A stretch of 64,000 nt of DNA, taken from assembly GCA_016713875.1 (NCBI GenBank), contig JADJOI010000003.1, positions 1,054,001-1,118,000 of the forward strand, in the 5' to 3' direction. The position numbers and the translations under genes were made by a program. This document shows, in pieces, positions 15,869 through 23,782 of this stretch. The notes below the pieces were generated by a model. It had not been told where the DNA came from. It searched no databases and saw only the letters and a program-made list of their open reading frames with translations. This DNA comes from Flavobacteriales bacterium. Lineage in GTDB: Bacteria; Bacteroidota; Bacteroidia; Flavobacteriales_F; PHOS-HE28. How positions within the stretch are numbered: position 1 is the first letter of the stretch; each line of letters opens with the position of its first letter.

Positions 15869-17110
15869 ATGACCCGCGGCCGTCCACGCTCGAACCCCAC
15901 CCTGCGTGTGGCCGAGCTCTTCGCAGGGGTGGGCGGGTTCCGACTGGGACTGGAGCGGGCCGGTGGCTACCAGATCGTGTACAGCAACCAATGGGAGCCC
16001 GGACGCAGGAAGCAGCACGCTTCGTCCGTTTATGTGGAGCGGTTCGGCGCGGACCATCACGACAATCGGGACATCGCGTCGGTGCCGGTGGAGGACGTCC
16101 CCGACCATGACGTGCTCGTGGGCGGCTTCCCCTGCCAGGACTACTCGGTGGCCAGCACCCTTCGCAACGCCCGCGGCCTGGTGGGACGCAAAGGGGTCCT
16201 GTGGTGGCAGATCCACCGCCTGCTGCGCGATCATCGGCATCCGCCGGCCCATCTCGTCCTGGAGAACGTGGACCGGCTGCTGAGCTCACCGGCCGGACAA
16301 CGCGGACGTGACCTGGCCGTGATGCTGAGCTCCCTCTGGGGGCTGGGATATGCGGTGGAGTGGCGGGTGATCAACGCGGCGGACTATGGCATGCCCCAGC
16401 GACGGAGGCGGATGTTCCTGGTGGGTCATCGCATCGAGCGGATGAGCGGAATGACAGCCGAGTTGCTGCAGGACCATGGGGTACTGGCCGGTGCGTTCCC
16501 GTTCGCGCTGAAGCGTCAAGGCACGGCCATCCGGTTGGAGGCCGATCTCCGGAAGCTGTCCGACCGGTTCAACCGTGACGGGCGCAGATCGCCTTTCGGA
16601 AATGCCGGTGTGATGGTGAACGGCCTGGTGCTGACCCGGGATGTAAGCCCTGTGCACACTGGGCCGGCCACTACGTTGGGGGACATCCTTCAACCGGAAA
16701 AGGACGTGCCGGCCGCCTTTCGGACCCCACGCGGTGAACTGAAACGCTGGCGATACCTCAAAGGGGCCAAACGCGAGGCCCGGAAAGTGTCGCGCAACGG
16801 GTTCGCCTATCACTATAGCGAAGGCGCCATGGCGTTCCCCGACCCCTTGGACAAGCCCGGCCGCACCGTGGTCACCGGCGAAGGCGGCAAAGCGCCCTCG
16901 AGGTTCAAGCACGTCGTGTCCGTGGACGGCAGACGCTTCCGCCGATTGACCCCGATCGAGCTGGAGCGGTTGAACATGTTCCCGGACGACCATACGGCCG
17001 GGACACCGGACACCTGGCGGGCCTTCTTCATGGGCAACGCCCTGGTGGTGGGCATCGTCGAACGCATCGGCCGGGCCTTAACGGTATTTCACATCAGCGG
17101 CGAACGATGA
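15869..17110 (+). CDS. orphan DNA (cytosine-5) methyltransferase
   Basis: This 413-residue C5 methyltransferase has motif I ELFAGVGGFRLGLE (about 16-29), the catalytic motif IV GGFPCQDYSVA with C89, motif VI LENVDRLL (E132), motif VIII (NAADYGMPQRRRRMF), a variable target-recognition region (about 190-330), and motifs IX-X near the C-terminus (RLTPIELERLNMFP, MGNALVVGIV). It would methylate a specific cytosine in DNA. No restriction endonuclease or Vsr-like gene is adjacent, so it is either solitary or the remnant of a restriction-modification system. It lies 72 nt after tRNA-Gly, has an ATATTTGG box 6 nt before its ATG, and its stop overlaps the start of msrA. Confidence 0.92.
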   Translation: MTRGRPRSNPTLRVAELFAGVGGFRLGLERAGGYQIVYSNQWEPGRRKQHASSVYVERFGADHHDNRDIASVPVEDVPDHDVLVGGFPCQDYSVASTLRNARGLVGRKGVLWWQIHRLLRDHRHPPAHLVLENVDRLLSSPAGQRGRDLAVMLSSLWGLGYAVEWRVINAADYGMPQRRRRMFLVGHRIERMSGMTAELLQDHGVLAGAFPFALKRQGTAIRLEADLRKLSDRFNRDGRRSPFGNAGVMVNGLVLTRDVSPVHTGPATTLGDILQPEKDVPAAFRTPRGELKRWRYLKGAKREARKVSRNGFAYHYSEGAMAFPDPLDKPGRTVVTGEGGKAPSRFKHVVSVDGRRFRRLTPIELERLNMFPDDHTAGTPDTWRAFFMGNALVVGIVERIGRALTVFHISGER

Positions 17111-17790
17111 GCCACCGGACCACGTTGTTCAGGGCGATGCGAGCCCCGATCACCTTGGCATTCACCCTGGTCTGCATCTGTGCCTGCCAGGGAGGATCAC
17201 GATCCACTGACCAACACACCATGACGACCGACCTGGATCCCTCATCGAACGCCACGAACACGGATACCGCCGTCCTCGGCGCCGGCTGTTTCTGGTGCGT
17301 GGAAGCCGTATTCACCGAGCTGGATGGCGTGCTCGAAGTGACCAGTGGCTACACCGGAGGGCACGTGAAGAACCCGGGCTACAAGGAAGTTTGCGCCGGC
17401 ACCACTGGCCACGCCGAAGTCGCCCGGATCGTGTTCGACCCAGGGCGGATCACGTTCGACGAACTGCTGGAGGTGTTCTGGCAGACGCACGATCCGACGA
17501 CCCTGAATCGACAGGGCGCCGACATCGGCGCTCAGTACCGGTCCGCTGTGTTCGCCACCTCCGTCGCACAGCGAGAGCTGGCTGAGGCCTACAAGGCCAA
17601 GCTGAACGCCAGTGGTGCGTTCCCAGCCCCCATCGTCACGGAGATCACGGAGCTCACGACCTTTTACCCGGCCGAGGACCACCATCAGAATTACTACGCC
17701 CAGAACGGCGAGCAGGGTTATTGCCAGCTGGTGATCCGACCCAAGCTGGAGAAGTTCCGCAAGGTGTTCGCCGAGAAGCTCAAACCCTGA
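17107..17790 (+). CDS. msrA: peptide-methionine (S)-S-oxide reductase, lipoprotein form
   Basis: The 227-residue protein starts with a lipoprotein-like signal ending ICAC at C27, so it is probably anchored in the cell envelope. The MsrA domain starts near residue 55 with the catalytic motif GAGCFWCVE (C61; also C64), then TSGYTGG, HAEVARIVFDP, PAEDHHQNYY and the resolving Cys in GYC. It reduces methionine-S-sulfoxide in oxidised proteins, here presumably exported ones. Its ATG overlaps the methyltransferase stop by 4 nt, so the genes are translationally coupled without an obvious functional link. Confidence 0.92.
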   Translation: MSHRTTLFRAMRAPITLAFTLVCICACQGGSRSTDQHTMTTDLDPSSNATNTDTAVLGAGCFWCVEAVFTELDGVLEVTSGYTGGHVKNPGYKEVCAGTTGHAEVARIVFDPGRITFDELLEVFWQTHDPTTLNRQGADIGAQYRSAVFATSVAQRELAEAYKAKLNASGAFPAPIVTEITELTTFYPAEDHHQNYYAQNGEQGYCQLVIRPKLEKFRKVFAEKLKP

Positions 17791-17795
17791 GGGGC

Positions 17796-17803
17796 TACCT
17801 TGC
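17796..17803 (+). promoter_or_regulatory. -7 promoter box of the secreted 243-residue protein
   Basis: TACCTTGC ends 4 nt before the ATG at 17808, so the transcript would be leaderless. Confidence 0.5.
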
Positions 17804-17807
17804 GGCC

Positions 17808-18539
17808 ATGCGCCGTTCGTTCCCTCTGGCCCTTCTGAGTTGGATCTTGCTTTCCGGGGTGGCCCAGGCCCAGAACCTGGTCCCGAACGGTGGTTTTGAG
17901 TCCGTGAAAGGCAAGGTGTCGGCCGTGGACCAGATCGGCCGGGCGGTGGGTTGGGGCGCGGTCACCCTGGGTTTCGCGGACCTCTTCACCCGCGACGCGG
18001 GCCATCCGGACGTGGCGGTGCCAGGGAACCTGTACGGCAGCATCGAGCCGGTGGAGGGGGACCGCTACGCTGGCCTTTTCGCCTGGAAGGACGACGGTCG
18101 GTTCAACGCGTATGACGAAGGGCGGCAGGACCCCTTCGCACCCGGGTGGAACGTGTATGCCGAGTACATCCAGATCGAGCTGACGCGCCCTTTGACCGCA
18201 GGGGAACAGGTGCGCGTGCGGTTCATGGCGGCACTGGCCCCCATGAGCGACCGTGCGGTGAGCGGACTTGGGGCATACTGCTCACCAGTGGCGCTGCATG
18301 GTGACCATCGCCGCTTCCTGCAGGAGAAAGCCCAAGTGGCCTCCACCGCGGTCCTGGACCAGCGTGGCTCATGGGTGGAGGTGAGCGGTACGTTCGAGGC
18401 GGACGGTGGTGAGCGCCATCTGGTGATCGGCACTTTCCCTTATGTGGGCTTCGAGGCGGTCCGTCAGGTGGAAGGGCCGGACAACAAGTACGCCTACTAC
18501 TTCATCGACGCCGTCAGCGTGGAACCGGTCATCAACTGA
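17808..18539 (+). CDS. secreted protein paralogous to the N-terminal domain of the next gene
   Basis: The 243-residue protein has a signal peptide (MRRSFPLALLSWILLSGVAQ) and a single domain beginning NLVPNGGFE, a jelly-roll/carbohydrate-binding-like pattern common in Bacteroidota secreted proteins. It aligns along its whole length with residues about 20-245 of the following OmpA-family protein (shared NLV-N-GFE, ADLF, GERYAG/GDRYAG, AYKDD/AWKDD, LTAG, SDRAVS, GAY-SPV, EKAQV). It is thus a tandem duplicate lacking the peptidoglycan-binding part. The ligand is unknown. Confidence 0.8.
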   Translation: MRRSFPLALLSWILLSGVAQAQNLVPNGGFESVKGKVSAVDQIGRAVGWGAVTLGFADLFTRDAGHPDVAVPGNLYGSIEPVEGDRYAGLFAWKDDGRFNAYDEGRQDPFAPGWNVYAEYIQIELTRPLTAGEQVRVRFMAALAPMSDRAVSGLGAYCSPVALHGDHRRFLQEKAQVASTAVLDQRGSWVEVSGTFEADGGERHLVIGTFPYVGFEAVRQVEGPDNKYAYYFIDAVSVEPVIN

Positions 18540-18570
18540 CCATTGTTGGTCCCCATTTGAACCGTCCGGT

Positions 18571-18578
18571 TACATTTG
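18571..18578 (+). promoter_or_regulatory. -7 promoter box of the OmpA-family gene
   Basis: TACATTTG is a perfect TAnnTTTG match, with TTG-rich sequence about 22 nt upstream as a -33 candidate; the ATG follows at 18632, leaving a leader of roughly 50 nt. Confidence 0.6.
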
Positions 18579-18631
18579 CGGCGCTGGAATGCCTCACTAG
18601 GGGCTTTGCCAAGCGCACCAATCCGAACACC

Positions 18632-19984
18632 ATGAAGTTGCACTACTCCATGTTCCTGGCCCCGGCCCTGCTGTCGTTGCAGGCGGTGGCCCAGACCGGC
18701 CCGAACCTGGTGAAGAACCCGGGCTTCGAAGAAACGACCGGGACGGTGAAGACCTGGGACCAGCTCCATCTGGCCGCTGGTTGGACGAACGCCAACGCCG
18801 GTTCCGCCGACCTCTTCAACAAGGACGCCTGCTATGTGGGCGTTCCCGACAACGACCTGGGAAGCACCGGGGCGTTCGAGGGCGAACGCTATGCCGGATT
18901 CGTGGCCTACAAGGATGACCAGCGCCGCAATTGGAAGCGTGTGATGGACCACAATGAAGGTCCCTTCCGCCCGGCCTTTCAGAGCTATAGCGAATACCTG
19001 CAGCAGGAACTGACCAGCCCGCTGACGGCCGGCCAGGAGTACGACGTGGTGCTGCGCGTGAAACTGGCGAGCAACAGCGACCGGGCGGTGAGCCATGTCG
19101 GTGCTTACTTCTCACCGGTGCAGCTGGCCTACAACCACCGGCACTTCATCACCGAGAAGGCGCAGGTGTCCAGCGCCGACATGGTGTCGGACAAGCAGAA
19201 CTGGACGGAAGTGAAGGGCAGCTTCGTGGCCGATGGCACCGAGAAGTTCATCGTCATCGGTGCGTTCCCCGCCGCGGGCATGGACAAGACCAAGGCCGTT
19301 GAGGGCGGTGACAGCCAGCGCGCCTATTACTACATCGATGGCGTGAGCCTGACGGTTCATCCTGAGCCGGACACCGATGGCGACGGCGTGATCGACAAGG
19401 AGGACAAGTGTCCGCAGGAGCCAGGCCTGCCCACCCTGGGTGGTTGCCCGGACCGCGATGGGGACGGGATCACCGACAAACTGGATGCCTGCCCGGACGC
19501 TGCCGGACCCGCCGACAAGCAGGGTTGCCCGGACCGCGATGGTGATGGCATCACGGACAACGTCGACCGTTGCCCCGATGTGGCCGGTGTGGCCAGCATG
19601 AAGGGCTGCCCTGAACTGAAGGAGGAGACCAAGAAGCTCTTCGAGAAAGCCCTGACCGGCGTGAAGTTCGAGAGCGGCAAGAGCGTGATCAAGAAGGAAA
19701 GCTTCGCCATCCTTGACCAAGTGGTGAAGGTCATGTCCGAGAACCCCAGCTACAACCTGGAGATCCACGGGCACACCGATGACCAGGGCGACGACGCCAA
19801 GAACATGAAGCTGAGCGACGACCGGGCCGCCGCCGTGAAGAAGTACCTCACGGACAAAGGTGTCTCTGGTGAGCGCACCCGCAGCTTCGGCCACGGTGAG
19901 ACCCAGCCCATCGAGGACAACAAGACCGCCGCCGGCCGTGCCAAGAACCGCCGGGTGGAATTCAAGGTGGTGTTCTGGGAGTGA
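18632..19984 (+). CDS. outer-membrane OmpA-family protein with TSP3 repeats
   Basis: The 450-residue protein has a signal peptide ending near VAQTGPN and a jelly-roll-like N-terminal domain (about 22-245) paralogous to the preceding gene product. Three calcium-binding thrombospondin type 3 repeats follow (DTDGDGVIDKEDKCP, DRDGDGITDKLDACP, DRDGDGITDNVDRCP). The C-terminal OmpA-like peptidoglycan-binding domain contains IHGHTDDQGDDAKNMKLSDD-type residues and NRRVEF. It would tie a surface or periplasmic domain to peptidoglycan. A strong hairpin terminator follows at 20004. Confidence 0.9.
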   Translation: MKLHYSMFLAPALLSLQAVAQTGPNLVKNPGFEETTGTVKTWDQLHLAAGWTNANAGSADLFNKDACYVGVPDNDLGSTGAFEGERYAGFVAYKDDQRRNWKRVMDHNEGPFRPAFQSYSEYLQQELTSPLTAGQEYDVVLRVKLASNSDRAVSHVGAYFSPVQLAYNHRHFITEKAQVSSADMVSDKQNWTEVKGSFVADGTEKFIVIGAFPAAGMDKTKAVEGGDSQRAYYYIDGVSLTVHPEPDTDGDGVIDKEDKCPQEPGLPTLGGCPDRDGDGITDKLDACPDAAGPADKQGCPDRDGDGITDNVDRCPDVAGVASMKGCPELKEETKKLFEKALTGVKFESGKSVIKKESFAILDQVVKVMSENPSYNLEIHGHTDDQGDDAKNMKLSDDRAAAVKKYLTDKGVSGERTRSFGHGETQPIEDNKTAAGRAKNRRVEFKVVFWE

Positions 19985-20003
19985 TCCTTGGAGCGACGAT
20001 CGT

Positions 20004-20036
20004 GAAGAAGGGAGAGGCGACGCCTCTCCCTTCTTC
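20004..20036 (+). terminator. long perfect hairpin terminator
   Basis: Two 16-nt arms (GAAGAAGGGAGAGGCG and its exact complement) are separated by one base, so the real loop uses the inner GCGACGC. It lies 20 nt after the OmpA-family stop and ends in a pyrimidine-rich TTCTTCGTT. Confidence 0.75.
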
Positions 20037-20079
20037 GTTCGTAGTGATCGGTGTCACCGAAGGGCGGGTCTGGCGGTCC

Positions 20080-20087
20080 CATCTTTG
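20080..20087 (+). promoter_or_regulatory. -7 promoter box of the DUF983 gene
   Basis: CATCTTTG ends 6 nt before the ATG at 20094. Confidence 0.5.
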
Positions 20088-20093
20088 TCCCGC

Positions 20094-20501
20094 ATGAAAA
20101 AGGGTCAGAAGCTCTACAGCATCCTCCGGTCCAAGTGCCCGCATTGCCACGAAGGCGCCTTCTTCGAGAACGACAACCCGTTCGCGTTCAGCAAGCTGGG
20201 GGAAGTGCGGAAGAGCTGTCCGGCCTGCGGCCGCAGCTACCACCGGGAGGTGGGGTTCTACTACGGGGCCATGTACGTGAGCTACGCTCTGGCAGTGGCC
20301 ACATTCGTTACCGTCTATGTGGCCGTCATCGTGCTGTTCCCATCGGCGAGCGCCGGCGTGCTCGTGGCCGCCGTGCTGGGCTCCCTCGTGGTGTTGGGGC
20401 CCGTGCTCTACGCGTTGAGCAAGATCATCTGGGCCAACCTGTTCTACAGCTACCAGGGGCCGGCCGCAGCTTCGCCCGGGGCCAAGGCAAGTGACCGCTG
20501 A
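20094..20501 (+). CDS. DUF983 family membrane protein
   Basis: The 135-residue protein starts with two cysteine pairs (CPHCHEGAFF at about 15 and CPACGRSYHREVGFYYGAMY at about 41), then two strong transmembrane helices (about 65-110) and a short basic tail. This layout is diagnostic of DUF983, whose members are inner-membrane proteins with a possible zinc site and no settled function. It is convergent with the next gene with no bases between the stop codons. ATG 20094 is supported by the adjacent CATCTTTG box. Confidence 0.88.
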   Translation: MKKGQKLYSILRSKCPHCHEGAFFENDNPFAFSKLGEVRKSCPACGRSYHREVGFYYGAMYVSYALAVATFVTVYVAVIVLFPSASAGVLVAAVLGSLVVLGPVLYALSKIIWANLFYSYQGPAAASPGAKASDR

Positions 20502-21203
20502 TCACGGAAGCGGCTCCGCCTCGTTCGGGTCGGCCACGAAATCCATGGCGATCACGACCCACTGGTATGGCAGTTTCTTACCATAGGCACCGATGTCGGT
20601 GCAGCCCAACAGCTCCATCTCGTCCATCACCGCCTGGTCCGGGATCCGGTCCTGGATCGGCGGTCCCACCGGGGTCTCGGCGGGCACGAAGTCCACAAGG
20701 ATCAGCGGTGCCGGGGTCTTCAGCGCCGACCGTACCTGCCGGAGGTAATTGATCCGATCCGGGATGGTCACGTAGGACTTGGCACAGAAGGCCATGTCCG
20801 CCTCACCGGGTGTCAATCCGGTCCCTTGCTGCACCAAACGCACTTCCAGCACATCAGGGCTTATCCCTTGGGCCTTGGCGCGTTGCTTGATCTGCTCCAC
20901 CAGACCGGCATCCTGCTCCATGGCGATCACCCGGGCCCCCGCCTTCACCAGCTCGAACGCGTAGTAGCCATCGCCTGCGAACAGGTTGGCCACCCTGGTG
21001 CCCGCCACGTTCGGGATCAGGGTCCAAAGGACCTCGGGCTGCCGCCACGCCGCTTCCTGGGCCCACTGCCCGTTGTCGGCGGTCGATGTGGACGACCGGG
21101 AGGCGCTGACGTTCGTGCTTGTGTCAGTCGGCCGGGCGGTCGGTTCGCAGGCGGCCAGAACGAGGAGCAGAGCGGCGGATCCGGCCGCGGTGAGGTGGTT
21201 CAT
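20502..21203 (-). CDS. lipoprotein with a SAM-methyltransferase-like fold
   Basis: The 233-residue protein begins with a lipoprotein signal (MNHLTAAGSAALLLVLAAC), with a Cys right after the hydrophobic stretch. After a Ser/Thr-rich linker comes a Rossmann-type domain: RVANLFAGDGYYAFELVKAG (motif I), ARVIAMEQD (motif II acidic end) and PLILVDFVP. It resembles class I methyltransferases of Bacteroidota and Proteobacteria that are often annotated as exported. S-adenosylmethionine is not expected outside the cytoplasm, so the enzymatic role is unclear. A TACTTTTG box lies 18 nt upstream of ATG 21203. Confidence 0.75.
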   Translation of the reverse strand: MNHLTAAGSAALLLVLAACEPTARPTDTSTNVSASRSSTSTADNGQWAQEAAWRQPEVLWTLIPNVAGTRVANLFAGDGYYAFELVKAGARVIAMEQDAGLVEQIKQRAKAQGISPDVLEVRLVQQGTGLTPGEADMAFCAKSYVTIPDRINYLRQVRSALKTPAPLILVDFVPAETPVGPPIQDRIPDQAVMDEMELLGCTDIGAYGKKLPYQWVVIAMDFVADPNEAEPLP

Positions 21204-21221
21204 GAGCGGTGAGAAGACGCG

Positions 21222-21229
21222 CAAAAGTA
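21222..21229 (-). promoter_or_regulatory. -7 promoter box of the methyltransferase-like lipoprotein
   Basis: TACTTTTG on the minus strand ends 18 nt from the ATG at 21203. The MarR gene on the other strand has the same octamer 50 nt away. Confidence 0.5.
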
Positions 21230-21279
21230 GGGGCAGGCACCGGGCCGGGATCATTTTCCATGGAACGGATGCCCCCGGT

Positions 21280-21287
21280 TACTTTTG
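21280..21287 (+). promoter_or_regulatory. -7 promoter box of the MarR-family gene
   Basis: TACTTTTG ends 4 nt before the ATG at 21292; TTTTCC at about 21253-21258 is a possible -33 element. Confidence 0.6.
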
Positions 21288-21291
21288 CGGC

Positions 21292-21741
21292 ATGCCTGCG
21301 CTGGAGGAGGAGTTGAAGAGCCGGTTCGAGAGTGAGCAGCACAAGGCCCTGCTCAATGTCCTGTTCACGGCGAACTGGTTCAAGGGTGGCCATGCTCCGA
21401 TCCTTGCCGCGCATGACCTGAGCCTGCAGCAGTACAACATCCTGCGCATCCTGCGCGGGGCGAAGGGCCGGATGAACATGCATCAGGTGAAGTGCAGGAT
21501 GCTGGACCGGGCGCCGAACGCCACCCGGCTCACGGACAAGCTGATCACCAAGGGTCTGGTGGAGCGGGTCCGATGCGAGGAGGACCGTCGCGTGGTGTAC
21601 GTGAGCATCACCACCAAGGGCCTGGACTTACTGGAGGAGGTGGACCTTGCCTTGCGTCCCGCGCTGGCCGAGAAGCACGCCCGGCTGTCCAAGGAGGACG
21701 CCCACACCCTGAACCGGATCCTCGACGACCTGCGCGGATGA
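21292..21741 (+). CDS. MarR-family transcriptional regulator
   Basis: The 149-residue winged-helix regulator has the MarR core: recognition-helix region MHQVKCRMLDRAPNATRLTD (about 65-84) and wing ERVRCEEDRRVVYVSITTKG (about 92-111), flanked by dimerisation helices. MarR proteins usually repress nearby stress or catabolic genes and are released by small ligands. The nitroreductase starts 46 nt downstream on the same strand, so the pair may form an operon in which the regulator controls a flavin reductase. No clear inverted-repeat operator was seen at the start. Confidence 0.9.
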   Translation: MPALEEELKSRFESEQHKALLNVLFTANWFKGGHAPILAAHDLSLQQYNILRILRGAKGRMNMHQVKCRMLDRAPNATRLTDKLITKGLVERVRCEEDRRVVYVSITTKGLDLLEEVDLALRPALAEKHARLSKEDAHTLNRILDDLRG

Positions 21742-21787
21742 ACCCTTCGCGCACCAGCGCGTTCCTTGGTGCCTGAGCCCGTTCCCC

Positions 21788-22366
21788 ATGGACCAGCCCC
21801 GTTCCTCCCTTGGCGTGCTTCCGGCCATCAGTGCGCGCTACAGTCCGCGCGCCTTCCTGGATCGACCGGTGACCGGTGACGAGCTCAGCCTGGTGCTGGA
21901 GGCCGCGCGATGGGCGCCCAGCAGCATGAACGAGCAACCGTGGCGCTTCCTGGTGACCCGCCGGGGCGAGGAAGGGCACGACCTTCTACTGGACGGCCTG
22001 AACCCGAGCAACCGGCTCTGGGCGGACAAGGCGCCGGTGCTGATGCTGGCCATGGCGCACCGCATCCTTCACCGCATCAGTGCCGAGAACCATCACGCGC
22101 GGCACGATCTGGGCGTGGCCGTGGGACAGCTGGGCGTGCAGGCGACCTCCATGGGGCTGGGCATGCACCAGCTTGGTGGATTCGACCCGGCAAAGACCCG
22201 GCAGGCCTTCGCGATCCCCGATGAACTGGACCTCGTGACCGTGATCGTGCTGGGCTGGCCGGGCCATCCGGACGACCTGCCCGAGCACCTCCAGCAGCGC
22301 GAGCGGGCACGCTCGCCACGACGAGATCTCACTGAGCTCGTGCACTACGGCCGGTTCGTTCGCTGA
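21788..22366 (+). CDS. nitroreductase family protein
   Basis: The 192-residue FMN-dependent nitroreductase-fold protein carries SARYSPRAFLDRPV at the N-terminus, the FMN-phosphate region ARWAPSSMNEQPWRF (about 40-54), DLGVAVGQLGVQATSMGLG in the middle helix and a VIVLGWPG strand. Such enzymes reduce nitroaromatics, quinones or enoates with NAD(P)H. It follows a MarR regulator, an arrangement common for inducible detoxification reductases. The substrate cannot be read from the sequence. It converges on the PhoD-like gene with 1 nt between stops. Confidence 0.88.
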   Translation: MDQPRSSLGVLPAISARYSPRAFLDRPVTGDELSLVLEAARWAPSSMNEQPWRFLVTRRGEEGHDLLLDGLNPSNRLWADKAPVLMLAMAHRILHRISAENHHARHDLGVAVGQLGVQATSMGLGMHQLGGFDPAKTRQAFAIPDELDLVTVIVLGWPGHPDDLPEHLQQRERARSPRRDLTELVHYGRFVR

Positions 22367-22367
22367 G

Positions 22368-23684
22368 CTACTTCCTGGCGGGTGGCTGCGGGATGGACCG
22401 CGACCACTTCTCCGCACCCTGGGTGTCGAAGGCCTGGATGGTGAGGATGCGCTGTCCCTTCGGGCCGGACACGTTCAGCGTGCAGAAGCCCCGTTCCTGC
22501 AACAGGGTGCCTTCCACCTGCAGGGCATTGGACGACGTGGGACCGTAGGTGCCTGACGTGAGCGGAGAGGCGGTCAGGTCCAGGATCCATCGTCCGTCGG
22601 GCAGGTCCATCCGGCTCAGTTCAGTGAAATGGCGATCACCGGTGAGGAACACCACGCCCGTGATCCCCTCGCGGTCAATGCGGTCCAGCAGCTCCCGCCG
22701 CTCCCGGGGGAAGGTGGCGTAGTTCTCGAAGTCGGGGGCGGTGCTCAGCACCTGCCCGCCCACGGCCACGAACTTGAAGGTGGCATCGCTGTATTTCAGC
22801 GCCCGGACCAGCCAGTCCAGCTGCCCGCGACCGAGCAGGGTGGCGCTGTCCGTGCGCAGGTCGGGCGGCACCCGGTAGGTGCGGTCGTCCATCAGGAAGA
22901 AGTCGGCGTCGGCATGGCTGAAGGCGGTGGTGATGCCATCCGGAGCGCCGGGCACGCCGCTTCCCGGATTCGGCCAGAACAGGTCGAAGGCCGAGCGCGC
23001 CATGCCCGCGTTCACGAAGCTGCCGTCCGCATCGTTCGGACCGAAGTCGTGGTCGTCCCAAGTGGCATAATGATGCGTGGCGCGCAGGAGCCGCTGCAGG
23101 GCCGGTTCGCTGCGGCTGTGCGTGTAGCGATGCAGAAAGCCGGACCACGTGCCCCAGTCCGGCTCACGCAGGTATATGTTGTCGCCGAGCCAGAGCATGA
23201 GGTCGGGGCGCTGTGCGGCGATGGCATTGAACACCGGATAGCCATCCCCGTATGGCTTGCCCGGCCGATCGTACGCTGGTTCGTTGATGTAGGCGCAGCT
23301 GCCCACGGCCAGGGTGAACGGCGGCGGATCGGTGCGCCATTTCCACAGCGGCTGCGTGCGGAACCGGAGGTCGGCGCCTTCATCCACCACGCGCCCGGCC
23401 ACCAGCACCCGATAGCCATAGGTGGTGCCCGGCGTCACCTGGTCCATGCGGAACTCCAACGCATGGGCCCGATCGGGGTCACTGACCAGCTCGCGCGAGA
23501 GCAGTACGCTGTCCGGCCGGTCGATCGGCCAGTAGGCCAGTTGGGCGCGGCAGGCCTGCCGACATTGCAACCAGATGGTGGCTTCCAGATGATCGCTGTG
23601 GCCGGGCATGGGCCCGTTGATCAGCGGCTGGGCCGCCGAGGTGAGGGCTAGTACGGGAAGGGCGCAGCAGGGAAGGAGGCGCAT
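22368..23684 (-). CDS. PhoD-like alkaline phosphatase/phosphodiesterase, secreted
   Basis: The 438-residue protein has a signal peptide (MRLLPCCALPVLALTSAAQ), an N-terminal fibronectin-like PhoD_N region (about 35-115) and a metallophosphatase domain with LWLGDNIYLRE, the metal-binding ATWDDHDFGPND, and LTGDRHFTEL near residue 345. These are the PhoD signatures (phosphomonoesterase/diesterase using Fe3+ and Ca2+). The C-terminal 90 residues form a beta domain (LDLTASPLTSG...FDTQGAEKWSRSI). ATG 23684 is backed by a CATCTTTG box 4 nt upstream. Confidence 0.9.
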   Translation of the reverse strand: MRLLPCCALPVLALTSAAQPLINGPMPGHSDHLEATIWLQCRQACRAQLAYWPIDRPDSVLLSRELVSDPDRAHALEFRMDQVTPGTTYGYRVLVAGRVVDEGADLRFRTQPLWKWRTDPPPFTLAVGSCAYINEPAYDRPGKPYGDGYPVFNAIAAQRPDLMLWLGDNIYLREPDWGTWSGFLHRYTHSRSEPALQRLLRATHHYATWDDHDFGPNDADGSFVNAGMARSAFDLFWPNPGSGVPGAPDGITTAFSHADADFFLMDDRTYRVPPDLRTDSATLLGRGQLDWLVRALKYSDATFKFVAVGGQVLSTAPDFENYATFPRERRELLDRIDREGITGVVFLTGDRHFTELSRMDLPDGRWILDLTASPLTSGTYGPTSSNALQVEGTLLQERGFCTLNVSGPKGQRILTIQAFDTQGAEKWSRSIPQPPARK

Positions 23685-23688
23685 GGGG

Positions 23689-23696
23689 CAAAGATG
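23689..23696 (-). promoter_or_regulatory. -7 promoter box of the PhoD-like gene
   Basis: CATCTTTG on the minus strand ends 4 nt from the ATG at 23684. Confidence 0.5.
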
Positions 23697-23782
23697 GGAA
23701 CGGACCCTGCTCAAGGCTGACCGAAGTCGGTACGCCGGAGGTGATGAGCGTTTAGCTTTGACCGGAACCACAACCGCAACGG

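Noticed and set aside
15724..17790. Genomic island inserted at tRNA-Gly
   Set aside because: No integrase, no direct repeat of the tRNA 3' end and no shift in composition were seen; only the position of the orphan methyltransferase suggests it.
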